DNA of 64,000 nucleotides, taken from assembly GCF_014495845.1 (NCBI RefSeq), contig NZ_CP061080.1, forward strand, positions 299,001-363,000, in the 5' to 3' direction. How positions within the stretch are numbered: position 1 is the first letter of the stretch; each line of letters starts with the position of its first letter. A program made the translations under genes and the position numbers. Below the pieces are notes generated by a model. It was not told the origin of the DNA, did not search any database, and saw only the letters and a program-made list of their open reading frames with translations. Source of the DNA: Aquibium microcysteis. Its GTDB lineage: Bacteria; Pseudomonadota; Alphaproteobacteria; Rhizobiales; Rhizobiaceae. Positions 37,647 to 45,804 of the stretch are shown here, one piece after another.

Positions 37647-37948
37647 TGCCTCTCCCCTGGCGCAACGAATCCTTTTCGAATCCTTTGCGGCTCGCGAGAG
37701 TCAGAACATTCCGTGATCAGACAGTCAAGAAAAACGGGAGCGAATCCTTGCGGCGGGCTGACGCTACAAGGATTCGAGTGGGCCGGCGCGACTCCGACTT
37801 CCTCAGGTCCAGCTTCCGGGCCTCGAGCCACAGGCGCATGTTATCCCGGCGGCCGATGTCGCCGTCCGGAACTTCGAGCGTCGCGTCGAAGCAGGACTTG
37901 TCCGAGGCTGTCAGTTCCAGCGCCTCGCGAGGGGCCGGGTCGCGGAAG
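37647..37948. other. region upstream of the truncated methyltransferase, with repeated CGAATCCTT motifs
   Basis: CGAATCCTT occurs at about 37666, 37677 and 37741, with the inverse AAGGATTCG at 37768. A minus-strand coding remnant (ending DNMRLWLEARKLDLRKSESRR and stopping at 37717) may be the C-terminus of a lost phage protein. I cannot name it. Confidence 0.4.
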
Positions 37949-38164
37949 CTACCTCCAGAGCTCGCGCAGCCCGTCCGCGTCAGGACCGATAATGCACTCG
38001 CCGTCAGCCATCCCAGCGATGTAATCCTCATGTTCCTTGAACCCCCTGCCGGGCATGATGTCTTTGGTTTCACCGTAACTGGCCGTCCACACGCCGATGA
38101 TATCTTGATAGGCCACGAGGCGCAGGCCTTCCCCGCCAGCGATGGCGGCGAGGAAATTGGTCAT
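37949..38164 (-). pseudogene. phage endolysin (lysozyme, GH24 type), shortened
   Basis: This 71-aa ORF starts MTNFLAAIAGGEGLRLVAYQ and continues DIIGVWTASYGETKDI, the N-terminus of a T4-like lysozyme with the catalytic glutamate in EGLRLVAYQD. The usual protein has about 150-170 residues; here the last 25 residues (IAGMADGECIIGPDADG) do not fit. It overlaps the holin gene by 4 nt. It is likely a truncated remnant. Confidence 0.65.
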
Positions 38165-38385
38165 TCCGACAGCCCCCGCTGGGCGACGATGCGCGCGATG
38201 AAAGCGCCTGCTGTCGTCACGCACGACAGCGCGGCGAACGTCCCGGTGCCGACAGACAGGAGCCCGTCGAGGAATGGCAGCGCGACTTCGAGACCCGACA
38301 AGACGGCGGCGAGCGCCATCAGGCGGATCGACCAGGCTTTCCAGAGGATGTCGCGCCACTGCTGATGCAAGCGCATGGCGGCCAC
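38161..38385 (-). CDS. holin-like small membrane protein
   Basis: This 74-aa protein has a basic start (MAAMRLHQQWRDILWKAW) and two transmembrane helices (about residues 20-41 and 49-68). It is translationally coupled (ATGA) to the endolysin remnant. A class II-type holin is the best reading. Lysis genes without structural genes mark a decayed prophage. Confidence 0.7.
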   Translation of the reverse strand: MAAMRLHQQWRDILWKAWSIRLMALAAVLSGLEVALPFLDGLLSVGTGTFAALSCVTTAGAFIARIVAQRGLSE

Positions 38386-38409
38386 GGCGGCTCTCCGTTA
38401 GAAGGCCTC

Positions 38410-39123
38410 ATGGTCGAGCGCCGGCTCGAAAGGGAAAAGGATCCGGGGATGGAGGTGAACGAGTTTCTGAAGCTGCGAACCGCCTTCATCCGGCGGCACT
38501 ACGACGTGGGAGCGTCACCGTTCTGGGAGATCATCCGTAAGATTGAGGCGGAGGAGGAACCTTACGAGCCTCCCTACAGCGAAGACGGCGGCGAGCCTGC
38601 CTTCATGTCGGAATGGACGGATGCCAGAACGTCGCTCGATGTACTCGGCGCGACCTGCGTCTCCATACTCTCTGACACGCTCAAGCTCTACTTCATGACG
38701 TGGGAGCGACAGCTGGGGATCGAGTGCCAGAAGCATCTGCCCAAGGAATTCAAGAAGGGCTTCGTCAACGGCTACAAGGCCTGCTACGGGCAGCTTCTGA
38801 AGACCGACTGGTCCGACTGCCCGGCGGACTGGGATATCATCGAACAGGTCGTGCTGGCACGGAACGACGCGAACCATGCCAAGAGCATCGACGACATGCG
38901 GCTGGAGCACAGCTCGAACGTCCGGGAGAAGCATCCGCTTCCGCTTTTCCTGAGCGAAGACGAGCGGCGGGTTCTCGAGACGGATCAAGCGGAGGACTAT
39001 GCCTGGTTCAGCCTGTCTCTCGTCGTTACGCGCGACAACCTCTTGGCAGCCATCGAGCAGGTCGAGGGGCTGGCCGCCTGGATGGAAGACCAGATGTTCG
39101 AGGTGAAGTACGGGCACCGCTGA
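38410..39123 (+). CDS. HEPN-like protein, possible toxin RNase
   Basis: This 237-aa, largely helical protein has the motif LARNDANHAKSIDD; RNDANH fits the R-x4-H motif of HEPN ribonucleases. Preceding helices (ASILSDTLKLYFMTWERQLG, nearly so) also fit. HEPN proteins occur as toxins in islands. Start options are ATG 38410 and ATG 38449 (MEVNEFLKLR). No paired nucleotidyltransferase is adjacent, except for the broken AbiEii-type gene 4 kb away. Confidence 0.5.
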   Translation: MVERRLEREKDPGMEVNEFLKLRTAFIRRHYDVGASPFWEIIRKIEAEEEPYEPPYSEDGGEPAFMSEWTDARTSLDVLGATCVSILSDTLKLYFMTWERQLGIECQKHLPKEFKKGFVNGYKACYGQLLKTDWSDCPADWDIIEQVVLARNDANHAKSIDDMRLEHSSNVREKHPLPLFLSEDERRVLETDQAEDYAWFSLSLVVTRDNLLAAIEQVEGLAAWMEDQMFEVKYGHR

Positions 39124-39252
39124 TCAGGCGGCCAGCGCTTCCGCGTAGAGCGGGTCGTCACCCACGGCGCGATGCCGACCGTCCGCCACGAGGCAGACCA
39201 GCGTCCGGTGATCGTTGTGATGCTGGATGACGTGGCCGTGCGCCGCCGTCAT
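39124..39252 (-). CDS. possible 42-aa small protein
   Basis: The ORF begins MTAAHGHVIQHHNDHRTLVC and ends GDDPLYAEALAA. It converges on the HEPN-like gene with no spacing. No ribosome site stands out. Its histidine content may indicate a metal site. Weakly supported. Confidence 0.3.
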   Translation of the reverse strand: MTAAHGHVIQHHNDHRTLVCLVADGRHRAVGDDPLYAEALAA

Positions 39253-39587
39253 CGGGCCAGCGCAGGGTTTAGTCCAGGGCGCAGCGTTGATGCCAGACCC
39301 GATGCGAGGCAGCCGTCCGGAAGGCGGGCCGAGGCCGCGCCAGGCGCCCCGCAAGGGCTGCCCATGCCTGCCTGCATGCCACGGTGATGGGTGTGCCGGC
39401 GGCGGGCGCGCTATGGGCGCAGCCGAGCTGAGGAGGCTATGGCCGCCGGCTTGGCAGGGTCCGGGGGACGGGTGCCTGCGAAAGAAAAGTCCGGGTCATC
39501 GCTGGCCCGGGCGCAATTGCTGATCGTGATGAAGAAGATCGCTTCGTGGTTCGCAGGGGACAAGCCCCCCGCAATCCGCCGGCAGGC
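39253..39587. other. intergenic region, possible short plus-strand ORF
   Basis: A plus-strand ORF ending at 39591 (from ATG 39439, MAAGLAGSGGRVPAKEKSG) is the only candidate and is weak. Nothing else was recognised in this stretch. Confidence 0.25.
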
Positions 39588-39824
39588 CTAACCGTCGACG
39601 AGGGCGCGGTCCGCACGGCTGAGGCGGTTCACATGCCGAACGCTGTACTGCGGCCGGCTGCTCTCGTTGTGCGCGATCCGGCATTCGCCGTCGTCCAGCT
39701 CCTGGATGCGGGTGTCGGCTGCGGATCGGGTCTCATAGACTTCGGGCTTGCCGCAGGGGTCAAGCATCAGGCCCGTCGCCGACGACGGACCGAAGAACTC
39801 GCGCTGCTCGATGATCGTAAACAT
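39588..39824 (-). CDS. hypothetical 78-aa island protein
   Basis: It starts at ATG 39824 behind AAAGGAGCAGGAC. The start MFTIIEQREFFGPSSATGLM and the acidic middle do not match a family I know. It lies just after the small helix-turn-helix ORF, in the same minus-strand run as the next two genes. Confidence 0.6.
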   Translation of the reverse strand: MFTIIEQREFFGPSSATGLMLDPCGKPEVYETRSAADTRIQELDDGECRIAHNESSRPQYSVRHVNRLSRADRALVDG

Positions 39825-39836
39825 GTCCTGCTCCTT

Positions 39837-40070
39837 TCAGGCCGCCTTGCGGCGGATTACGTCGAACCCGGTTTTCCGGATGCGGTCTATTGCCTGCCCG
39901 ACCAATTCGGCCTCCATCGCCTCCAGGACTTCCTGAGGGGGCTGGAGCCGGCTGGCGGGCGATGCGTAGGCGCGCATCGTGCCGTGGCCCCTGCCGAGCA
40001 GGCGGGCGAGGTCGTCGAGGGGAAGCCGCAGCTCCCCCCTGAGTTCGTTGAAGCGCGCTTTCGCGTCCAT
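39837..40070 (-). CDS. small helix-turn-helix-like protein
   Basis: This 77-aa protein (MDAKARFNELRGELRLPLDD) has a possible helix-turn-helix (DDLARLLGRGHGTMRAYASP) and a C-terminal helix. It is separated from the next gene upstream by 1 nt. Such proteins are usual in phage regulatory runs. Function inferred only. Confidence 0.55.
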   Translation of the reverse strand: MDAKARFNELRGELRLPLDDLARLLGRGHGTMRAYASPASRLQPPQEVLEAMEAELVGQAIDRIRKTGFDVIRRKAA

Positions 40071-40071
40071 G

Positions 40072-40650
40072 TCAGGCTGCCCGCCTGATGACGGTGTCTC
40101 GGGCCAGCCAGTAGCCCACGGTCGTCCCCAGAGCGGCGACGCGTTCGCCGTCGCCGGCTTCCCAGTCGAGCAAGCCGATCTCGACCGCGCGATAGATTGC
40201 GCCTTCCGGATGCGGGCTGACCGAGGCCACGCGACTGCTGGATTCCGACCACGACAGCGGCTGCCCGTTGACGCGGTCGAGGAAGGCCTTCGCCTCGTCG
40301 AGTGTGGGCTCTGCGGCATGAACGAGGCCGTCGTTGCCATTAACAAGGACGATGCCCTTGGGAGCCGTTGCGAGGTGCTGCAGCATGTCGATCGCGGTCT
40401 GTACGGCCTCGGTGACCTCCGGCTCGGTTTCCGCATCGAGTTCACTTACGTCGACCGCATGGGTTCCCATCTCGATGGCACCGGCGACGTTCCAGCCAGC
40501 ATGCGTTTCACTGCCGTCCTCGAGCATCGCATCGACGGCGGCCGCGGTCAGCTGCCAGGAGAGGCCGAACATGTCGGTGCGGCCGATCAAGGCCTCGATC
40601 TGGGCGTTGCGGCCTGCGCCGCGGATGATGGTCTCGTTGTAGCTGAACAT
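40072..40650 (-). CDS. hypothetical 192-aa island protein
   Basis: ATG 40650 (MFSYNETIIRGAGRNAQIEA) lies 7 nt after GAGGAGG. The middle is acidic (DVSELDAETEPEVTEAVQTA); no membrane helices. The whole transcript likely starts at the palindrome region near 40753. No family recognised. Confidence 0.6.
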   Translation of the reverse strand: MFSYNETIIRGAGRNAQIEALIGRTDMFGLSWQLTAAAVDAMLEDGSETHAGWNVAGAIEMGTHAVDVSELDAETEPEVTEAVQTAIDMLQHLATAPKGIVLVNGNDGLVHAAEPTLDEAKAFLDRVNGQPLSWSESSSRVASVSPHPEGAIYRAVEIGLLDWEAGDGERVAALGTTVGYWLARDTVIRRAA

Positions 40651-40752
40651 GGGATGCCTCCTCAGTGATCCCGTGTCCCCGGTCCCCCCGGGGGCTTCCG
40701 GCGCGCCGTGCGCCATCCACACAACAAAGGTGGATGCTTTCGTCTATCGGCG

Positions 40753-40769
40753 CAACAACTAAGTTGTTG
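40753..40769. promoter_or_regulatory. 17-bp perfect palindrome, probable operator
   Basis: CAACAACTAAGTTGTTG is a perfect palindrome with a 1-nt centre, 103 nt upstream of the 192-aa gene. The surrounding sequence is AT-rich (a TATATAG at 40801-40807 and TTGAC boxes nearby), as expected for a promoter. It fits binding by a dimeric repressor, perhaps one of the helix-turn-helix proteins encoded here. Confidence 0.6.
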
Positions 40770-40896
40770 ACGGCGTTCGCGGAATTGACTTTTCGAACGC
40801 TATATAGTGACTAGCGCAAGTCATTCCCTGCTAGCGTTAATATTATGGTTGCAGCATTTTTTCGTAGCGGGTCCTCGATCGGTCGGCGGGAGCGCT

Positions 40897-42585
40897 TCAG
40901 TCGAAGACACTGCCGGAGCCGCTCGGCGGTGGGCTGGGTGGTTGAGGCCCAGGCTGCTGACCCGGATGGTCAGGCAGCTTCTTCTTTACCGCGTCGAGGA
41001 TGTCTTTGACGAACTTCGGGGTGTGTCCGCGCTGGACGAGGGCCTCGGCAATGAAACGCGCCACCAAGGGTTTGTTGCGGTCTCCGGAAATGCCAAGTTC
41101 CGAGCGCGCCTGTGCCTCGAGCTGGTCGAAGAGGCCTGTCTCGATAACCTCCACGTGCGTTTTGCACTGGTCTTCCCAGTTGCCCTGCAGGATGGCGTAG
41201 TCAGCCTTCACGCACGCCGCCGGCTCGTCGGCCTCGGGCATTCCAAGCAGCCTGCATAGGGTGCGGTTGGCCGCTCGTTCGGATAGCTTGCCGCCATCGT
41301 TGTCAAACACGGTGTAGGTGCGGATGCCATGCACATCATAAAGCTGCGACAGCGTGTCGATTGTGGCCTTGCCGCCCGCCGACACGATGGAGATGCCGTG
41401 CGTGTCGAAGTCCATACCATATGCCCGGGCAAAGATCGGGATGGCCTCGCGCTCCGACGGCCCCTCAACCACGATGACAACGCGGGCAAAGAAGGCTTCG
41501 GTCATCTCAGAGGTGCGCACGTTCCGGACGAAGGCACGGACGGAGTCTACGGTCATCTGGTCGCGCGCCGGATGCAGCTGCTTGCGGGCCTTCAGCAGGT
41601 CCCCGCTGGAGGCTGTCTTCACCTGCGTGCAGACCTCGTCGTCTTCATCCTCGCAGCGGTCGACGAGCACGATGCGGTCGCTTCGCGCCACGTCGAGGAA
41701 ATGGGCGCTATGGGTCGAGATGAAGATCTGGTTCCCGGCCGCCGCCAGCTCCTCGAATTGCTTCATCAGGCTGCGCTGGGCATGCGGGTGCAGATACAGC
41801 TCAGGCTCTTCGATGCCCAGCACCGCATCGCCGCGGAACGACTTGGCGAAGGCCTGGAAGAGTGCCAGCACTAGCACGTTGCGCACGCCCGAGCCGACCT
41901 CCAAGGGATTGCGGGCCACGCCACGCTCGACCAACGTCGGATAGAGGCTGCGGTACAAGTTGGTCTCTTCCAGTGTGCGGAATTCGAACGATACGTCATA
42001 GCGGGCCGTCTTCAGCTGAGCAGAGAAGGCATCCTTCAGCTCCTGCTCGAACTTCTTGTACTGCTCGGTCTGCAACAGGCCGTGAGCCGTGTTGAGGGCA
42101 TCGCGGAGCTGGGCCAGCTGGTCACCGCTGTTCTTCAGGGTCTGATGAAGGTGGCGCAGCGCCTGACCGAAAATTGACCAGCGGGACGTGCTGAATTGCC
42201 TCTCGTAATTCCGGCTTGCGTCGACGTAGGCGAAGGCCAGCTCCTCCCGGTGAGCGTTGGTGAAGGGGCGCACGCCGCGTCCATGTTTGTCCAACGCGTT
42301 CAGGGCGTATTGCGGCTTCGACGTGTCGAACTCGATCTCCGAAACATACGGATGATCGAGCGTCAGCTTGATGTAGACGCTGTTGTCCCGGTTGCGGGCG
42401 TAGAAGTCGGAGTCATCCAGATTCGCGGGCATCGGCCAGCGCTCGCCGAGTATGAAATTGACCGCCGACAAGATGTTTGTTTTGCCAGCGTTATTTGCTC
42501 CGACGAGGATGCAGATATCCTCCGGAAAGAAGTCGACGTATTTGATCGACCGCCAATTGGCGATCTGGACACGGGTAATCTTCAA
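40897..42585 (-). CDS. OLD-family ATP-dependent nuclease (ABC ATPase plus Toprim)
   Basis: OLD nucleases act in phage defence or DNA processing. The 562-aa protein appears to use a TTG start at 42585. The ATPase part has Walker A GANNAGKTN (about residue 30), signature VGSGVRNVLVLALF and Walker B VLGIEEPELYLHP, then the H-motif STHSAHFLD. The Toprim part follows with VIVVEGPSEREAIP, SAGGKATIDT and TVFDNDGG. The C-terminal end is proline-rich. No gajB-like UvrD helicase lies beside it, so it resembles a single-gene OLD protein. Confidence 0.88.
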   Translation of the reverse strand: MKITRVQIANWRSIKYVDFFPEDICILVGANNAGKTNILSAVNFILGERWPMPANLDDSDFYARNRDNSVYIKLTLDHPYVSEIEFDTSKPQYALNALDKHGRGVRPFTNAHREELAFAYVDASRNYERQFSTSRWSIFGQALRHLHQTLKNSGDQLAQLRDALNTAHGLLQTEQYKKFEQELKDAFSAQLKTARYDVSFEFRTLEETNLYRSLYPTLVERGVARNPLEVGSGVRNVLVLALFQAFAKSFRGDAVLGIEEPELYLHPHAQRSLMKQFEELAAAGNQIFISTHSAHFLDVARSDRIVLVDRCEDEDDEVCTQVKTASSGDLLKARKQLHPARDQMTVDSVRAFVRNVRTSEMTEAFFARVVIVVEGPSEREAIPIFARAYGMDFDTHGISIVSAGGKATIDTLSQLYDVHGIRTYTVFDNDGGKLSERAANRTLCRLLGMPEADEPAACVKADYAILQGNWEDQCKTHVEVIETGLFDQLEAQARSELGISGDRNKPLVARFIAEALVQRGHTPKFVKDILDAVKKKLPDHPGQQPGPQPPSPPPSGSGSVFD

Positions 42586-42588
42586 CGA

Positions 42589-42632
42589 GGAATCCCCCCA
42601 TCCGTGTAGACTACACGGATGGGGGGGATTCC
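42589..42632. repeat. 44-nt near-perfect palindrome at the OLD gene start
   Basis: The arms 42589-42609 and 42611-42632 are complementary except for one extra G, with a 1-nt loop. It ends 4 nt before the TTG start. On the OLD mRNA the G-run that could serve as ribosome site lies inside the 3' arm. The hairpin could block translation or be a protein/DNA target. Confidence 0.75.
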
Positions 42633-42711
42633 GCGACGCTCAGCGGCGGTTATTCATCGGCGGATTGTTTGCCTCCATCCCCGCTTTCATCGCCTCTAGC
42701 TCCGGAACCGA

Positions 42712-42921
42712 CTAACGGTCCATCCGGCTCCACGCAATCGCCTGGAGGTCGTCGTCGCTAACCCCTGCAGCCGCCGCGGCATCGGGCCACGACACCTCTC
42801 CGTCGCGCAGGAAGTCGCTGATTGCGATGGAGAGGTCTGCCTTCTGGGTGCGCGACTGCCAGTCGGCGAAGCCGAGCTGACGGAAGATGTTGTACTGCTC
42901 GAAGTCGAAGTCGTCGTTCAT
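42712..42921 (-). CDS. small island protein with possible helix-turn-helix
   Basis: This 69-aa protein (MNDDFDFEQYNIFRQLGFAD) has a C-terminal segment WPDAAAAAGVSDDDLQAIA resembling a helix-turn-helix. It overlaps the upstream XRE-like gene by 4 nt. The pair may act together as a repressor pair. Confidence 0.6.
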   Translation of the reverse strand: MNDDFDFEQYNIFRQLGFADWQSRTQKADLSIAISDFLRDGEVSWPDAAAAAGVSDDDLQAIAWSRMDR

Positions 42922-43142
42922 CCGCCGTACCTCGGACCATGCGCATCGATCGCCTGCAGCACATCGTCGAGAGCTTCAAGCGTGAACCCCTTGTTGTCGC
43001 GCCGTTCGACCAACGTCCGCATGTCTTCCGGATGGACCCCGGCGATGGCCGCGGCCTCTTCGGTGCTCAGCCCGCGTTGGCGGATGCTGTCGAGGATGGA
43101 GAGCGTGATGGTGGCGCGGAGTTCGCGTTCTAGTCCGAGCAT
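42918..43142 (-). CDS. small XRE-like regulator
   Basis: This 74-aa protein has a helix-turn-helix QRGLSTEEAAAIAGVHPEDM and a helix LEALDDVLQAIDAHG typical of phage and antitoxin regulators. It is coupled by a 4-nt overlap to the 69-aa protein. It may bind the nearby palindromes. Confidence 0.65.
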   Translation of the reverse strand: MLGLERELRATITLSILDSIRQRGLSTEEAAAIAGVHPEDMRTLVERRDNKGFTLEALDDVLQAIDAHGPRYGG

Positions 43143-43264
43143 GGCAGCCTCCCTGCGTCGCCCCGCCAGATCAGGCCGCTCACGTCTTCATTCATGCGGT
43201 CGAGCGTGTCAGCGGGATCGAGAAGCCAACGCGCTAGCCGGAGTCGGTCCGCACGGCCCCAGAC

Positions 43265-43502
43265 TCAACATGACCAATCCCTGCGATCGCGCTCCCATCC
43301 ATTGGCGCGTCGCCATCCGGAGCTCTCGATCACGACCTCTGTCCCGTCCTCGGGCATGTATCCTCCGAGCGTGTGCCCGAACGTGTGACAGGGAGAGAGA
43401 TCGGCCACGTAGTAATCTCGCCCATATCTGCCGAGGTGGCGACTCCGTGAAGATCGTGCCTGCGGGCAGTTCAATAAATTCGTTCCAAGTAACCCGGCGC
43501 AT
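43265..43502 (-). pseudogene. hypothetical gene with a probable frameshift
   Basis: ATG 43502 overlaps the stop of the upstream gene. The product begins MRRVTWNEFIELPAGTIFTE; a better continuation (HLGRYGRDYYVADLSPCHTF and MPEDGTEVVIESSG) lies in another frame that begins near 43440 and stops at 43265. The literal frame becomes arginine-rich. This looks like one gene with a frameshift near 43440. A sequencing error or programmed shift is also possible. Confidence 0.45.
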
Positions 43503-43834
43503 CAGTGCCACCCTCCCATGTCCGGCCGCGCAACCGCGAGCGCCAGTTCCTCCGCCGAAATCCATTTGCCCAAGTAGGCGACCGCCCCGAACATCGTGAC
43601 GGCGATCAGCCGCGCGGTCTCATGGTCCTGTTCGCCGACAAGGCGGTAAGTCCGCCCGCTCTCGGTCACAGCAGTCATCGTGTTCACGTCGAAGGATTCG
43701 ACAGGCGAGGAGCGGCGTGCGCGGGTGGTGCCGGAAGGCGAGCCGACGACGTGCAGGGTGTCCCACGGGCTGGCGTAGATGCCCCAGGATTCGAGCGTGA
43801 TGTCAGGCTCGTCTTCGACCGATCTGACTGGCAT
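43502..43834 (-). CDS. hypothetical 110-aa island protein
   Basis: The protein (MPVRSVEDEPDITLESWGIY) ends with an alanine-rich helix (KWISAEELALAVARPDMGGWH). No membrane segments or known motif. Its stop overlaps the next frame by the ATGA pattern. No family assigned. Confidence 0.5.
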   Translation of the reverse strand: MPVRSVEDEPDITLESWGIYASPWDTLHVVGSPSGTTRARRSSPVESFDVNTMTAVTESGRTYRLVGEQDHETARLIAVTMFGAVAYLGKWISAEELALAVARPDMGGWH

Positions 43835-43921
43835 GGTCCCCCTCCGAGAGGCCGTTCCTCAACGGCGTTCTCAAGAAGGGTGTGTCCGCCGGCGGAAATG
43901 ACCAACCGCCGGCCGGAATGA

Positions 43922-44281
43922 TCACATCGACAGCGCCCATCGCCGCGGATCGGGCTCGGGCAGGTCCACCTTGATGCGCCGGACCAGGTCCTCGTAGCGG
44001 TCCATCTCGAGTTTGAGCCGCTCGGCATGCAGCCGGAAAACGGACTTGCCGTATTGCATGTCGTAGTAGTCGGACCTCCATTTGTCGCACTCGCGCCAGG
44101 CATCCACGAGCATCTGCTGAAGGATGGCCGGGTTGTCCGGAAGGGTGGGCCGCTCCTTGCGCCGCTTGCGCTCCCAGTCGACCATTTCAAGGGCGGCCTC
44201 GAGCATCGCCTGGGCGTGCTCGACCTTGCGCTGGGACGGGATCTCGTCGGTCGGTGGAGGGGGTGGCGTATCGTCGATCAT
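43922..44281 (-). CDS. hypothetical 119-aa helical island protein
   Basis: ATG 44281 (MIDDTPPPPPTDEIPSQRKV) starts a proline-rich tail followed by a long helical region (LEAALEMVDWERKRRKERPT; DKWRSDYYDMQYGKSVFRLH). It lies upstream of the 110-aa gene on the same strand. Function unknown. Confidence 0.55.
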   Translation of the reverse strand: MIDDTPPPPPTDEIPSQRKVEHAQAMLEAALEMVDWERKRRKERPTLPDNPAILQQMLVDAWRECDKWRSDYYDMQYGKSVFRLHAERLKLEMDRYEDLVRRIKVDLPEPDPRRWALSM

Positions 44282-44564
44282 AGGGAGGCTCCGGTTTGTG
44301 GGGGCCTTCCTATGGCATGGCGGGTCAGTCGATGCCGGACTCGGGTGTCCCGAGATCTGTCGCGATCCGTACCTGCTGCTTGCGTTTCCCCGGCGCGCCA
44401 TGTTCCCCTCGAAGGCGTGTCGCTGGAGTTGACTGCCGAGACGAAAGGGAATGGGGGTGCAGCCGATAAATCGGCCCGCTCAAAAGTAGTTGACGTTATA
44501 CCGTGACGATAAACGGGGCCTAAACTATCTACAGATTATCGCCATAGTATATGAGATTTATCCC
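44282..44564. promoter_or_regulatory. divergent promoter region
   Basis: Between the 119-aa gene and the 177-aa gene lies AT-rich sequence. TTGACG at 44488 and TATACC at 44495 are too close to form a standard -35/-10 pair; TAGTAT near 44545 may be a -10 box. The exact promoter is uncertain. Confidence 0.3.
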
Positions 44565-45098
44565 ATGCCCCGCGCCGCCATCGCCGTTCTGACCTTCAAG
44601 TCTCGGGAACATATCCTGAGCGTTGGAGGCACCTGTTCCTGGGCGCTGAACCGCGCCAACGCCCGCAAGTTCGAGTTCGCCGTCTGCACCCGTAACGCCA
44701 ACACGCGCGAAGCCGAAGGACCCGAGCGGCACGCCACCGCGTTCCTTGTCGGCCGCATCTCCGACGTGGTGCCGTCTCCGGAGCGTCCTGAGCGCTGGCT
44801 GATCCAGTTCTCAGAATATGCCATCGCCGACATCCCCAACGTCTGGGGGAAGGGCTGGCGTAACCCAGTCCGCTACACGTGCATGGAAGATCTCGGTATG
44901 GACCCGGACACGCTCGACTGGCAGCCGATGCCCGAGCCCGATGCCATCGTGCCGGCCGCCAAGGATGAGGGAGATGATATTGATGCCGACGATGATGAAC
45001 CCGCGCCGCGCCCGCTGACTATCGCCGAAGCGAAGGCTGGGCTGGCCGAAACATTTGGCGTGTCGCCCGACGCGATCGAGATCACGATCCGGGGCTGA
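44565..45098 (+). CDS. hypothetical 177-aa island protein
   Basis: The protein begins MPRAAIAVLTFKSREHILSV; the middle has WLIQFSEYAIADIPNVWGKG and the C-terminal part an acidic linker (KDEGDDIDADDDEPAPR) before a helix (LTIAEAKAGLAETFGVSPDA). The composition is like phage or plasmid accessory proteins. No family assigned. Confidence 0.6.
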   Translation: MPRAAIAVLTFKSREHILSVGGTCSWALNRANARKFEFAVCTRNANTREAEGPERHATAFLVGRISDVVPSPERPERWLIQFSEYAIADIPNVWGKGWRNPVRYTCMEDLGMDPDTLDWQPMPEPDAIVPAAKDEGDDIDADDDEPAPRPLTIAEAKAGLAETFGVSPDAIEITIRG

Positions 45099-45269
45099 TC
45101 AGCCGAGGACCATCCATGCCACGAAAGCGGCGCTTGCCGTCCCGGCCAGAAACGGCCGTTTGTGCCGGACGTGCATATCGATCCACTCCCGCCAGCTCAG
45201 CGACGCGACGAAAGCCCGGTAGTCCTCCTGCCGGGCCTTTTCGTAGTTGTGATCCGTTTTCCAGCCCAT
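45099..45269 (-). CDS. small membrane protein
   Basis: This 56-aa ORF starts MGWKTDHNYEKARQEDYRAF at ATG 45269, overlapping no other frame except the preceding gene's end (3 nt apart). The C-terminus has one hydrophobic helix (RPFLAGTASAAFVAWMVLG). It can also be read as an in-frame continuation of the upstream ORF if the frameshift there is ignored. Confidence 0.5.
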   Translation of the reverse strand: MGWKTDHNYEKARQEDYRAFVASLSWREWIDMHVRHKRPFLAGTASAAFVAWMVLG

Positions 45270-45271
45270 TT

Positions 45272-45737
45272 CTACGCGTCGAAAAAATCGAGTTGATCCG
45301 AAATGCCTTGCCTGAACCTCGATCCGGCGGAGACCTGACGACGATACCGCGCCGCCAGCCGCATGACGAGGGCCGCGAAAGCGCCGCCGGGATAGGTCGC
45401 CGAGGGGAGCGGAGGCAAGGGCGTGACCGAGCGTTACGTCGCCCTTGGCGAAGCCCAGTCCGTTCGCTTCCTCGGCGTGGTCCGGGTCGTAGCCGGCGAC
45501 CGTGCGCAGCGCGGCGTGAGCGGCTTCGAGGGCAGCTGCGGAAGGCCGGGTTTCGCGGTCGAGTTCTGGAAGAGACATGCCGCACAGCGACGGGCTGGCA
45601 CGGGCTGCGATGCGCTCCAGTCCGCCGCGCCGGCGGGTCGTGGTCTGCCCGCGCAGCTGTCGCGCGTCGCCGCTGCCGTTGAACGCGTCGACGAAGGCGG
45701 CCGGGTCGTCGTCCCAGAGGCTCACGGTCTCCGTCAT
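45272..45737 (-). pseudogene. hypothetical gene with a probable 1-nt frameshift
   Basis: ATG 45737 begins MTETVSLWDDDPAAFVDAFN and continues to GFAKGDVTLGHALASAPLGDL. After about 45379 the better coding sequence lies in another frame: YPGGAFAALVMRLAARYRRQ followed by VSAGSRFRQGISDQLDFFDA and a stop at 45272-45274. The literal frame instead fuses with the 56-aa protein. The shift is a single base. The part before it resembles phage or island proteins with GLGFAKGD-type patterns. Confidence 0.55.
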
Positions 45738-45804
45738 CGAGCGTCACTCCGAACGAGGCCAAGAGAACGATTCCGAACGGTGGAGTAATGGGGGGATCCG
45801 TGGG

